From contig JACPYS010000027.1 in the NCBI GenBank assembly GCA_016195915.1, positions 1 through 42,735 on the forward strand: a stretch of DNA of 42,735 nt, given 5' to 3'. Source of the stretch: Betaproteobacteria bacterium. GTDB lineage: Bacteria > Pseudomonadota > Gammaproteobacteria > Burkholderiales > SG8-39. The position numbers and the translations under genes were made by a program. Below are positions 1-7,295 of this stretch, in pieces; position 1 is the first letter of the stretch, and every line of letters starts with the position of its first letter. The notes beneath the pieces are model-generated. The model saw only the letters and a list, made by a program, of their open reading frames with translations, did not search any database and was not told where the DNA came from.

Positions 1-378
1 CGGCCGCTCGTGCGCATGACCTTCGATTTCCCGGATAACGACCTGAAGATGTCAGCTTACGTCACCGCCAAGGCACACGAAATCGCCAAGGCCATGGGCG
101 CGACCATCACCAATCCGGTGCCGCGCCGCGGGCCTTACGATTCACGCTTCTACCAGTCAACGCACAATACCGGCGGGACCATTGTGGGGGCTGACGAGGC
201 AACCAGCGTCGTCTCACCGCATCTGCAATGCTGGGAGGCGGGCAACCTGTTCATCAGCGGCGCCAGCGTCTTTCCGCAAAATTCGGGCTATAACCCGACC
301 GGGCCGGTGGGCGCGCTCGGGCTGCGCCTGGCGGACGATCTTGTGGACTATCTGCGGCGGCCGAGGATGCTCGGATGA
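1..378 (+). CDS. GMC-family oxidoreductase, C-terminal part (5' end outside window)
   Basis: This is the last 125 residues of a flavin-dependent dehydrogenase, read in frame 1 from the window edge. The tail carries the GMC C-terminal signature: HNTGGTIVG, a segment ending WEAGNLFISGASVFPQ, then NSGYNPTGPVGALGLR, which supplies the active-site His/Asn pair and closes the FAD site in this family. Its stop overlaps the start of a c-type cytochrome gene (ATGA at 375-378). Gluconate- and sorbitol-type membrane dehydrogenases are commonly encoded with a cytochrome partner, so electrons probably pass from FAD to that haem protein. The substrate cannot be deduced because the FAD and substrate domains lie outside the window. 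Confidence 0.9.
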   Translation, partial: RPLVRMTFDFPDNDLKMSAYVTAKAHEIAKAMGATITNPVPRRGPYDSRFYQSTHNTGGTIVGADEATSVVSPHLQCWEAGNLFISGASVFPQNSGYNPTGPVGALGLRLADDLVDYLRRPRMLG

Positions 379-728
379 GAAATTTCTCCGCAATCTTTGT
401 ATTCTTTTTCTCTCCGATGGTTCTCAATCCGGTAAATGCGCAGCCCGTGACGTTCGAACGCTGCGCGGCTTGTCATTCCGGGAAAGATACGACGAAAGAC
501 CTCGGTCCGAGCCTCGTCGGGATCATCGGGCGCAAGGCCGGCAGCCGCGAGGATTTCCGCTACAGCCGTCCGCTCGCGCGCAGCGGCGTCACCTGGGACG
601 AGCGCAGCCTGGATGCCTTCCTCAAGTCGCCGGATCAGTTCATTCCGGGCACGCGTATGCCGTTCGAAGGCATCGTTTCGGACGCCGAGCGCGGCGATAT
701 CATCCGGTACCTGAAGACGCTCAAGTAA
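375..728 (+). CDS. Periplasmic monohaem c-type cytochrome
   Basis: A 117-residue small class I cytochrome c. A hydrophobic signal peptide covers residues 1-22 and ends near VNA-Q. The haem attachment site CAACH is at residues 30-34, and the probable sixth ligand is Met95 in GTRMPF. The arrangement (GPSLVGIIGRKAG, then YS..L, then a C-terminal helix DIIRYLKTLK) is that of the cytochrome c-552/c2 type. The start overlaps the stop of the GMC dehydrogenase by 4 bases, so the two are translationally coupled, and the cytochrome is probably the electron acceptor of that enzyme. The partnership is inferred from position. Confidence 0.92.
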   Translation: MRNFSAIFVFFFSPMVLNPVNAQPVTFERCAACHSGKDTTKDLGPSLVGIIGRKAGSREDFRYSRPLARSGVTWDERSLDAFLKSPDQFIPGTRMPFEGIVSDAERGDIIRYLKTLK

Positions 729-753
729 CGCCGCGGCAGGCTCTGCTGACCGC

Positions 754-963
754 CTAGCGGTTTTTCCGCTTTCGCGTCACCCCTTCAGACACGCCCCAGG
801 CAAGTGCCGCAAGGATCAGCAGCGCCGTCAGCCAGCGCATGGCGTTCGCGAGTGATGCAGTTTCGAGCACGGGTAGGGGAAGCTTCGCCAGCCGCTCGCC
901 GCGCTCGAGCATCCAGTGCGATGCCGTATGGCCGACGAGGACGGAAAGGATGTTGATGGGGAT
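754..963 (-). pseudogene. 3' remnant of a membrane-protein gene
   Basis: Leftward reading gives about 69 codons ending at TAG (754-756), with the text ILSVLVGHTASHWMLERGE, then a hydrophobic helix around ALLILAALAWGVSEG and a basic tail. No start codon fits and the frame runs directly into interspersed repeat copy 1. The text resembles the C-terminus of HupE/UreJ-like multi-helix proteins, but that assignment is tentative. What is secure is a C-terminal helix and a truncated 5' end. No other gene is seen in the 729-1194 gap apart from this fragment and repeat copy 1. Confidence 0.5.
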
Positions 964-975
964 CCGTTCTTAATT

Positions 976-1092
976 GCTCGGGCGGCGGAGCGGATCCGAA
1001 AGTGGACATAATCGATATCGCGTGCCGCCGCAATCGCCTGATTGCGCCGCGCCCGCGGCGTTCTGCACTTGGACTCGACTTGATTTCCTCAT
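976..1092 (+). repeat. Interspersed repeat, copy 1 (partial)
   Basis: About 115 bp closely matching copies at 2706-2862 and 4066-4218. Shared blocks include GAGCGGATCCGAAAGTG, CGCCTGATTGCGCCGCGCCC and CGGCGTTCTGCACTTGGACT. Compared with copies 2 and 3 the left end (the TACCGCCCGAATTCCGC part) is missing. It abuts the truncated membrane-protein fragment on its left. No conserved reading frame runs through all copies, so it looks non-coding. Confidence 0.85.
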
Positions 1093-1194
1093 CCCTAGGC
1101 AGCGGCAACTGCGTCTTCGAGCGTGATAAACTGAATCTGCTCCGCGGAAGTTTTTGCTTTGTGGCCCTGTGCGGACGAACATGGGATGTGCGAC

Positions 1195-1719
1195 ATGGCT
1201 GCGAATTCGGAGATCATTGAATCGCCGCTGACGCGAGAGGGGCTCGCAAGGCGATACCGCGCACTCTGCGAGGATCCGTGCCTCGCGAATGTTCCGGGAA
1301 AGATCGAGCTCGATCTCTGGGGGCGGATGCTGATGAGTCCGGCGAGCAACTACCACGGAGTATTGCAGGGTCGCCTCGTCAGACGCTTGGTCCCGCTCGG
1401 CGGCGAGGCGCTGGTCGAAGCGTCGGTCGTCACCTCCACGGGAGTACTGGTTGCCGACGTCGCGTGGGCAAGCGCGGATTTCATGCGCGCGCACGGCGCG
1501 GAAACACCGTTCAACCGCGCCCCGGAGCTGTGCATCGAGGTCGCTTCCCCCTCCAATTCGATCAAAGAGCTGCGCGAGAAAGTGCAAGCCTACCTTGCCA
1601 GCGGCGCCGCGGAAGTCTGGATCGTCTACCCTAAATCGAAGCGCTTCGAATTTTCGGCGAGCGGCGGCGCCCTCGAGCGTTCGAGTTTCGCCGTCGACCT
1701 CTCGACCCTGTTCGACTGA
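1195..1719 (+). CDS. Uma2-family (DUF820) putative endonuclease
   Basis: A 174-residue protein of the Uma2 family, a PD-(D/E)xK-like nuclease fold abundant in cyanobacteria and some proteobacteria. Candidate catalytic residues are Asp88 (VADVAW), Glu115 (CIEVASPSNS) and Lys129 (EKVQAYLASG), followed by the family's AEVWIVYP strand. The ATG at 1195 is chosen because GGGA lies 8 bases upstream; a TTG at 1159 and an ATG at 1186 are in frame but less well placed. It stands alone between repeat copy 1 and a substrate-binding-protein pseudogene. Members are often linked to mobile DNA, but their biological role is not established. Confidence 0.85.
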   Translation: MAANSEIIESPLTREGLARRYRALCEDPCLANVPGKIELDLWGRMLMSPASNYHGVLQGRLVRRLVPLGGEALVEASVVTSTGVLVADVAWASADFMRAHGAETPFNRAPELCIEVASPSNSIKELREKVQAYLASGAAEVWIVYPKSKRFEFSASGGALERSSFAVDLSTLFD

Positions 1720-1803
1720 GGCTGTGCTGGCCGTGCGCGGACGTGCGCGAGCGTGCAAATGCAGTGCAGGCGCCGGACCAGCAAGGAAAATCCGGGCCGT
1801 AGA

Positions 1804-2625
1804 ATGATTAATCGCCGCGCGCTCCTGCTTGTTTTAGGCGCGTGCGCCACGCTGCCTGCCCTGCGCGCCGATGCGCAACCGAAGGCAGCGCCGCGGCGGA
1901 TCGCGATGCTGTTGCCCTCGACGCGCGAGTTCACCAAGCCGCAACTCGAGGCGTTCACGGCACGCTTCGCTGAACTCGGCTACGTCGAAGGCCGCGATAT
2001 CGTGATTGAAAAACGTTGGGCCGACGGCAGCATTGAACGGCTGCCCGCATTGGCGCGTGAACTCCTCTTAACCCGGAAGTGATCGTCGCCCCGAGCTCGC
2101 CCGTCGCCTTGGCGCTGAAGAAAGAAACGAGCACGGTTCCGGTGGTATTCGTCGCCGTCACCGATCCGGACGGTCAGGGATTCGTAGCGACCCTTGCACG
2201 ACCCGGCGGCAACATGACCGGCCTCGCTTTCCGAGGCGATGCGATGGCGGCGAAGCTGATCGAATTGGTGCGCGAAACCTTACCCACAGCGCGCCGAGAT
2301 CGTCTTCGCCGGCCCGCAACCGCTGCTCGCTTCGTACGCGCGGGAACTCGGCGAACTGGCACGCAACGCGCGACTGCCGCTGGTCGGCCCGCGCAGGGCG
2401 TTCACGACCGCTGGCGGGCTGCTCAGCTATGACAACGACCTCAAGGAAGACTATCGCCGCGCGGCGGCCTATGTGGACCGGATCCTGAAGGGCACAAAGC
2501 CCGCCCAACTGCCGGTCGAGCAGCCCGATCGGTTTCACCTGGCGGTCAACTTGCGGACGGCGAAGAAACTTCGCATCAAAATTCCGCAGTCGGTGCGGCT
2601 GCGCGCCGACGAGATAAGCGAATGA
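1804..2625 (+). pseudogene. ABC-type substrate-binding protein, frameshifted and internally deleted
   Basis: Three blocks match the other substrate-binding proteins in this window. A signal peptide and N-lobe (MINRRALLLVLGAC..., FAELGYVEGRDIVIE) run to about 2078 in frame 1. VIVAPSSPVALAL to GGNMTGLAFRGD continues in frame 3 to about 2285. A C-terminal block from EIVFAGPQPLLAS to the stop at 2623-2625 returns to frame 1. The first shift falls near 2065-2078. At the second, roughly 50-60 residues of the central domain are also missing, so the locus spans 274 codons against about 325-335 for an intact relative. It cannot make a normal protein. In intact relatives this is a periplasmic binding protein of the PF04392 family. 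Confidence 0.88.
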
Positions 2626-2638
2626 ACATGCGCCGTCA

Positions 2639-2657
2639 TGGCTCAGGGATTGAGCCA
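2639..2657 (+). other. Small hairpin downstream of the pseudogene
   Basis: A 7-bp perfect stem (TGGCTCA / TGAGCCA) closes a 5-base loop, 14 bases after the pseudogene stop. No T-tract follows, so it is not a classical terminator. The rest of 2626-2705 shows nothing recognisable. Confidence 0.35.
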
Positions 2658-2705
2658 GTTCTGGACCGAGAGTCCCGGGACGCGCCTGAACTCGCGCTTG
2701 TTGCT

Positions 2706-2862
2706 GGTTAACTAATAATACCGCCCGAATTCCGCTCGGATCTCGGGCTTGGGCAGGGAAGCGGATCCGAAAGTGAACATAATCGAGATTGCGTGTCGCA
2801 GCGATCGCCTGATTGCGCCGCGCCCGCGGCGTTCTGCACTTGGACTCGAATTGATTTTCTTA
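2706..2862 (+). repeat. Interspersed repeat, copy 2 (full length)
   Basis: The fullest copy, about 157 bp, running from GGTTAACTAATAATACCGCC to CTCGAATTGATTTTCT. It holds the 7-bp inverted pair TCGGATC / GATCCGA around a 20-base spacer, conserved in copy 3. Copies 2 and 3 are direct repeats bracketing the substrate-binding protein gene at 2901-3917. Confidence 0.88.
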
Positions 2863-2900
2863 TGGACGCCTACCCGCACCCGGGCGGGTTACTTTGCTAG

Positions 2901-3917
2901 TCATTCAATCACTTCGTCGGCGCGGAACAGCAGTTCCTGCGGAATGGTGATCCCGAGCGCCTTGGCGGTCTTGCGGTTGATCGCCAGATGGATCCTCGTG
3001 GGCTGCTCGATCGGCAAATCGCCTGGCTTGGCGCCCTTGAGGATCTTGTCGACGTAGCTCGCGGCGCGCCGGAAATAGTCGGCGAGGTTCTGCCCGTAGC
3101 TCATCAGGCCGCCGGCTTGCACTTCCTCCCGATTTGTAAACATCGAAGGCAGCCGAATTCGCGCGGCAAGTTCCGTGATTTGGCGCCGTTGCCCGAAGAA
3201 AAACGGGCTACCCAGAATGATGACGCCGTCGGCGCGTTCCCGCCTCATTGCGGCAAAACCGCGCTCGACCTCCTCCGGGGTGCGCGCGTCCACTGGCAAA
3301 AGCTTTATGCCGAGCTGCTGCGCCGCAGCCTGAATGCCCTTCAGAATGACGTAATGAGCCGGGGCGCGGGGATTTACAAGCACAGCGGCACGGGACAATC
3401 GGGGCATCATGAGCTTCAGCAGCTCGATATACTTTGCGCTCAAGTCGATCATCATGTTCGACAGCCCTGTGATGTTCCCGCCAGGCCGCGCCAGGCTCAC
3501 GGCAATACCGCTGCCTACGGGATCGGCGACGGCCGCGGTGACGATGGGAATGGTGCTGGTGGCTCGTTGCAACGCCTCGACTGCAGTGTCGGAATGGGAC
3601 ACGATGACTTCGACATTCAGTTGCACCAGCTCGACCGCGAGAGCGGGGAGGCGCTCGTATTTTCCGTCCGCGAAGCGCCACTCGATGACGAGGTTCTTTC
3701 CCTCCACATAGCCGAGCTCGCGGATCGCCTGCGCGAATGCATCGTAATAAGGATCGCGGTTCGACGGGGTCGAGCGCGAACGCACTGCGAGAAAACCAAT
3801 GCGCCGGATCTTGCCTTGCTGTTGGGCAAGCGAAACGAACGGCACGGCGAGTGCGCCGGCTGCCAATGCGATCAGCAGGCGGCGGCGCGCGATCGGTCGA
3901 TGAATCGGTAGCGGCAC
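2901..3917 (-). CDS. ABC-type substrate-binding protein (PF04392 type), orphan
   Basis: A 338-residue exported solute-binding protein. The reading frame stays open far upstream (to 4265), but the GTG at 3917 is preferred because GGGGGAG lies just before it and the signal peptide (RRRLLIALAAGALAVPFVSLAQQQ) follows at once. Family blocks in order are FAQAIRELGYVEGKNL, VIVSHSDTAVEALQRATSTI, DPVGSGIAVSLARPGGNITG, a central AAVLVNP, GGLMSYGQNL and the closing IPQELLFRADEVIE. No permease or ATPase gene is near, so ligand and transport partner are unknown. It lies between two direct copies of the interspersed repeat, suggesting it moved or was duplicated together with them. Confidence 0.9.
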   Translation of the reverse strand: MPLPIHRPIARRRLLIALAAGALAVPFVSLAQQQGKIRRIGFLAVRSRSTPSNRDPYYDAFAQAIRELGYVEGKNLVIEWRFADGKYERLPALAVELVQLNVEVIVSHSDTAVEALQRATSTIPIVTAAVADPVGSGIAVSLARPGGNITGLSNMMIDLSAKYIELLKLMMPRLSRAAVLVNPRAPAHYVILKGIQAAAQQLGIKLLPVDARTPEEVERGFAAMRRERADGVIILGSPFFFGQRRQITELAARIRLPSMFTNREEVQAGGLMSYGQNLADYFRRAASYVDKILKGAKPGDLPIEQPTRIHLAINRKTAKALGITIPQELLFRADEVIE

Positions 3918-4021
3918 GGTGGTCTCCCCCTCAGGATTCCCGATGCCCCGGATTCTAGGCGCTCTGCGCCGCCCGTGTTTCGCCGTCGAAGTTGATTGAT
4001 CGGCCGCCGTAACCGAGAATC

Positions 4022-4059
4022 TGGCGCCCCGGACACGAATTGAACGTGCGACCTGCCCC
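4022..4059 (-). pseudogene. Probable tRNA 3'-end fragment
   Basis: Read leftward, these 38 bases contain an AGGTC variable-loop-like string, a foldable T-arm (GCACG, TTCAATT loop, CGTGT), a 7-base acceptor strand CCGGGGC, a discriminator G and an encoded CCA. The matching 5' half and anticodon arm are absent; the sequence before it is repeat copy 3. Such tRNA 3' ends are typical scars of integrase attachment sites. Identification rests on shape alone and the amino-acid identity is unknown. Confidence 0.45.
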
Positions 4060-4065
4060 TTTTTT

Positions 4066-4218
4066 TGACCAACAATACCGCCCGAATTTCGCTCGGATCT
4101 CGGGCTTGGGCAGGGGAGCGGATCCGATAGTGAAGAGAATCCAGATTGTGCGCGGCTGCAATCGCCCGACTGCGCCTCGCCCCCGCGGCGTTCTGCATTG
4201 GACTCGAATTGATTTTCC
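4066..4218 (+). repeat. Interspersed repeat, copy 3
   Basis: About 153 bp in the same orientation as copies 1 and 2, sharing AACAATACCGCCCGAATTTC, TCTCGGGCTTGGGCAGGGG, GAGCGGATCCGATAGTG and TTGGACTCGAATTGATTTTC. It is more diverged in the middle than copies 1 and 2 are from each other. It begins 6 bases beyond the tRNA-like fragment. With that fragment it accounts for most of the gap 3918-4302, where no gene is seen. Confidence 0.85.
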
Positions 4219-4302
4219 CATTCCTCGGAAGACCGGGCTGCGCCGACGTTCGTTGGAAGATTCACCGCCGCCCCGACGCGCAGCGCGTGCGCTCGACTTG
4301 AT

Positions 4303-5319
4303 TCAGCGCCGCTGCTTCAAATACTCCGCATTCACGCAGTTGGCGAGCCGGCCTGCGTGCAGGTAGTCGAACGCCGTCTCGATTGCCTTGCGCCGCAGGT
4401 CCGCGAGCGAGGCCGGGCTGCAAAACGCAGCGTGCGGATTGAGCAGCACCCGCCCGCGCAGCCAATCTTCGTCGGCCTGCCAGGCGGCGACCAGCGGATC
4501 GTCGGGCGTGGCGGGTTCCTTGGGCAACACGTCGAGACCCGCGGCGAGCAGCCTGCCGCTCTTCAGCCCGTCGAGCAGCGCGCGGGTATCGCAGATCGGG
4601 CCGCGCGCGGTGTTGATCAGATAGGCCCCCGGCTTGATCTGCGCGATCGCCTGCGCGTCGATCATCGCGCGTGTCTCGTGCGTGAGCGGCGCATGGATGC
4701 TCACCACGTCGGCCCGGGCCAGCAGTTCGTGCAACGAGCGCGCACGCGAAAAACCGAGCGCGAGATCTGCACCGCTCGGAAGATAGGGGTCGTAGAACGC
4801 GACGTCCATGCCGAACGCGTGCGCGCGCAGCGCAGCCGCGGTGCCGATGCGGCCCAGCCCGATCACGCCGAAGCACGCGCCGCGCAAGCGGCGCGCGGTG
4901 ACGCTGTGCATGGTCGTCCAGCCGCCTTTGAGGTCGGTTCGCAGCGCGCCATCCAGCGCGGCGACGCCGCGCGCAAAAGCCAGCATCATCGCGATCGCCG
5001 AATCGGCCACGTCGGTGGTGCCGTAGTCGGGCACGTTGCACACCGCGATGCCGGCTTCGCCGCAGGCCGCGATGTCCACGGTATCGAAGCCGACGCCGTG
5101 GCGCACGACAATGCGGGCGCGCTTTAGATGCGAAACCACGCCGGCGTCGATCGGCATGCGCGTCACGACGATGCCGTCGCAGTTCTCCCATGCGCCGAGT
5201 TCGATCGCGTCGAAGCGGTCCTTGCGCGGACTGTTGAGGATCGTGTCGGGTCCCGTCACGTCGCGTTCGACATCGAGTCGCTCAAACCGGCTGTCGGGAA
5301 AAAGGATGTTCAATGGCAT
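4303..5319 (-). CDS. D-isomer-specific 2-hydroxyacid dehydrogenase (CtBP/SerA-like)
   Basis: A 338-residue NAD(P)-dependent oxidoreductase interconverting 2-hydroxyacids and 2-oxoacids in the cytosol. The Rossmann motif is GLGRIG (154-159), followed by Asp178 (YDPYL) at the cofactor ribose position. The catalytic triad is visible as Arg239 (NTARG), Glu268 (GLDVLPKEP) and His296 (LLNPHAAF). The N-lobe segment RHGVGFDTVDIAA is the usual substrate-domain border. Length is normal for the family. The substrate is not evident: phosphoglycerate, glyoxylate and aromatic acids are all used by relatives. The start at 5319 lacks a good ribosome-binding site, but no better in-frame start is seen. The gene stands alone, with a dnaJ fragment just upstream. 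Confidence 0.9.
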   Translation of the reverse strand: MPLNILFPDSRFERLDVERDVTGPDTILNSPRKDRFDAIELGAWENCDGIVVTRMPIDAGVVSHLKRARIVVRHGVGFDTVDIAACGEAGIAVCNVPDYGTTDVADSAIAMMLAFARGVAALDGALRTDLKGGWTTMHSVTARRLRGACFGVIGLGRIGTAAALRAHAFGMDVAFYDPYLPSGADLALGFSRARSLHELLARADVVSIHAPLTHETRAMIDAQAIAQIKPGAYLINTARGPICDTRALLDGLKSGRLLAAGLDVLPKEPATPDDPLVAAWQADEDWLRGRVLLNPHAAFCSPASLADLRRKAIETAFDYLHAGRLANCVNAEYLKQRR

Positions 5320-5348
5320 CGGATCGGCCGCGCCCGCGATGTCCAGGA

Positions 5349-5417
5349 TTAGAAAGACTGCTTCACCTTTTCAGCCACGACTTGGTGCCTGGTCAAGTTT
5401 ACCGGGGTTTCGATCGC
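5349..5417 (-). pseudogene. Fossil 3' end of a dnaJ gene
   Basis: Leftward reading gives IETPVNLT, then, after a jump, KSWL in one frame and EKVKQSF-stop in the next. This matches the end of the intact DnaJ in this window (VETPVNLT ... [14 protein letters not shown]). At DNA level TTCAGCCACGACTTGG and ACCGGGGTTTCGATC parallel the dnaJ 3' region. About 75 bases between the two blocks are deleted and one base is lost inside the terminal block. It is non-functional. The source may be a second dnaJ or a related J-protein gene. Confidence 0.7.
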
Positions 5418-5510
5418 TTCCCCCGGCACGCCGGTCGCTTGATTGGCGGCACTTCAGACGCCGGGTGCAGGCAATTTCTCATGCATGAGGCTCAACCGCG
5501 GACGTTGCGA

Positions 5511-6494
5511 TCACTCGACTACCTCGTCCGCCCGAAGCAGCACGATGCGCGGAATGCTCACCCCAAGCGCCTTCGCGGCCTTGAGATTGATGACGAGTTC
5601 GAGCCTGGTCGGCTGCTCCACCGGAAGATCGCCCGGCTTCGCGCCCTTGAGAATTCTGGCGACGTAATTCGCTGCGCGGTAATACAGTTGAGGGTAACTG
5701 ACGCCGTAGGACATCAGCCCGCCCGCATCGACGAACTCTCTCGCCGCGTAAATCGCGGGCAGCCGATGCTTTGTCGCAAGTTCCACGATAACCTTTCGAT
5801 TCGCCAGAGGAACAGTATCGATTCCGACAAGGAGCGCGTCGGCACGCTGCCTGGTTGCAGCATCGAAGGCGGGCCCCAGGTCTTGCGCCTTGCGTACATC
5901 GAAAAACTGAGTTCGGGCACCGACCGTTCGCGCCGCCGTCTCGATCTCTTGCCTCGAAGGCGGGACAAGAGGATTACTCAAGTTATCCAGATGGCCGATG
6001 CGCACGATGCCGGGGAACGTTTCCTTGATCAGTTCGACACGCTTCGACCAGATCTCGCTGGCGAAAGTATTCAGCCCGGTGATGTTTCCGCCAGGGTGCG
6101 ACAGCGACTTCACCAGGCCGCTGCGTACCGGATCGCCGAACGCGGCCACAACGATGGGGATCGTTCCCGTGGCATTCTTCACCGCTTGAGCTGCGGGAGT
6201 ACCTCGAGTCACGATCACATCGACCTTCATGCGAACGACTTCGTTTGCCAGCTCCCCGAACCGTTCCGGGCGACCGTCCGCCGAGCGATATTCGATGATC
6301 AGGTTTTGCCCTTCGACGTAGCCCAGTTCACGCAAACCTCGCCGGAATGCATCGAAGTTGATGGTATTCATCGCCATCGACGTCGTTTCGAGCACACCGA
6401 TGCGAAAGGGTTCGCCTTTGATCTGCCCGAGTGCGGCGAGTGGGGATGAGAGCACCCCGATGAGCGCAAGCGCCACAAATCTTTGCGTGATCAT
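5511..6494 (-). CDS. ABC-type substrate-binding protein (PF04392 type), orphan
   Basis: A 327-residue exported binding protein, second intact member of the family here. The ATG at 6494 is chosen over an in-frame start at 6518 because GAGAGG sits 5 bases before it and a signal peptide (MITQRFVALALIGVLSSPLA, cleavage near ALGQ) follows. Family blocks are FRRGLRELGYVEGQNLIIE, VDVIVTRGTPAAQAVKNATG, GDPVRSGLVKSLSHPGGNIT, GGLMSYGVSYPQLYYRAANY and a final IVLLRADEVVE. It is no closer to the 2901 gene than expected for separate paralogues. No transporter membrane or ATPase subunit is nearby; the ligand is unknown. Transcription is leftward; the next gene downstream is the hydroxyacid dehydrogenase beyond the dnaJ fossil. 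Confidence 0.92.
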   Translation of the reverse strand: MITQRFVALALIGVLSSPLAALGQIKGEPFRIGVLETTSMAMNTINFDAFRRGLRELGYVEGQNLIIEYRSADGRPERFGELANEVVRMKVDVIVTRGTPAAQAVKNATGTIPIVVAAFGDPVRSGLVKSLSHPGGNITGLNTFASEIWSKRVELIKETFPGIVRIGHLDNLSNPLVPPSRQEIETAARTVGARTQFFDVRKAQDLGPAFDAATRQRADALLVGIDTVPLANRKVIVELATKHRLPAIYAAREFVDAGGLMSYGVSYPQLYYRAANYVARILKGAKPGDLPVEQPTRLELVINLKAAKALGVSIPRIVLLRADEVVE

Positions 6495-6707
6495 TCGATC
6501 CTCTCGTCGGGTGCGCAACAGACGGCCGATTCATACGGCGAGCCCGAGCGCCGCGGAAGAAGCATTTGGAAACCATGTACCTGGAGCTTGGCTCGCGTCG
6601 CCCTTGCTCGCGTGACCCCACCGGACACTCTACGCCCCCAAGGTTCCGCGGGCTAGGCATCTGCTTCTATATCGCACGGCAACGCCCGCCCGGGGGTCGA
6701 GAAGCGA

Positions 6708-7067
6708 TTGACGCGCCTCGCTCCGGGAATGGTCGGCATGTCGCTCATTACGCTGATTCACCAGGGCCAGGCCGAAGAGGGGTTTGCCCAGGCCTGCGAA
6801 CAGGCCTGTCGCGTGGACGAAGCCCAGGCAGCGCTCGACGTGGCGGCACCGATGATCGCAACCGGCGTGGTCTGGCTCGAGGCCGAGTTCCTGCGCGTGC
6901 GCGGCCGGCTGAGCCCGGTGCGCGGCGAACCCCCGGCGGTGGCGCGCGCGGACTTCAAGGCCGCGCTCGAGGTCGCGCGGCGCCAGGGCGCGAGCAAGTC
7001 CTCCGACCGCGCGATCCGGGAGTTGGATGCGCTCGACGCGGTTCACGCGGGCTTGGTTAACCAATGA
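6708..7067 (+). pseudogene. C-terminal remnant of a TPR/ATPase-type regulator
   Basis: About 119 codons resembling the tetratricopeptide C-terminus of large predicted-ATPase regulators or adenylate-cyclase-type proteins: WLEAEFLRVRGRL, then ARADFKAALEVARRQGASK. Those proteins normally exceed 900 residues, and nothing upstream continues the homology, so this is a 3' fragment. A TTG at 6708 could start translation but has no convincing ribosome-binding site. Its last codons (GLVNQ-stop) are already inside repeat copy 4, so even the tail end may be chimaeric. Assignment to this superfamily is by motif style, with moderate certainty. Confidence 0.5.
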
Positions 7068-7090
7068 TTCCGCGGAATTTCTGCTCGGAT
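7055..7090 (+). repeat. Interspersed repeat, copy 4 (left-end fragment)
   Basis: GGTTAACCAATGATTCCGCG through CTGCTCGGATC matches the left end of copy 2 (GGTTAACTAATAATACCGCC through CCGCTCGGATC). The match stops exactly where the WD40-tail fossil begins, so this copy marks a recombination joint between two gene remnants. Confidence 0.65.
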
Positions 7091-7168
7091 CGCGATGCCC
7101 GCTCGACCTGTGCCGCGCAGGTGTGGTCTACGAGCGAGAGCATGCTCCGCGACAAACTGGGCGAATGA
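7085..7168 (+). pseudogene. Fossil C-terminus of a WD40-STAND protein
   Basis: Twenty-eight codons read SDRDARSTCAAQVWSTSESM then LRDKLGE-stop, nearly identical to the end of the 1392-residue protein at 14697-18875 (LDRDARSTCASQVWSKSEST then LRDELGE-stop). DNA similarity continues through the stop (GGGCGAATGAGCGC in both). The rest of the gene is gone. It shows that a second, related STAND gene once lay here or that a segment was copied. Confidence 0.8.
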
Positions 7169-7295
7169 GCGCAGCGACGACGTGGGCGATGCTCGCGCCC
7201 TCGCGAACCCGCGTTACTGATTTTCGCGCAGGAAACACGATCATGAACTTATCTGGCATGGGCTATCGGAGATCGATTGGCCTCTCCGCATCCGC

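Noticed and set aside
970-1758. 262-codon leftward frame opposite the Uma2 gene
   Set aside because: Arg/Ala-rich shadow text without motifs; the rightward Uma2 protein has clear family blocks.
3918-4265. N-terminal extension of the substrate-binding protein at 2901-3917
   Set aside because: It runs through repeat copy 3 and the tRNA-like fragment and would bury the signal peptide; GTG 3917 has a strong ribosome-binding site.
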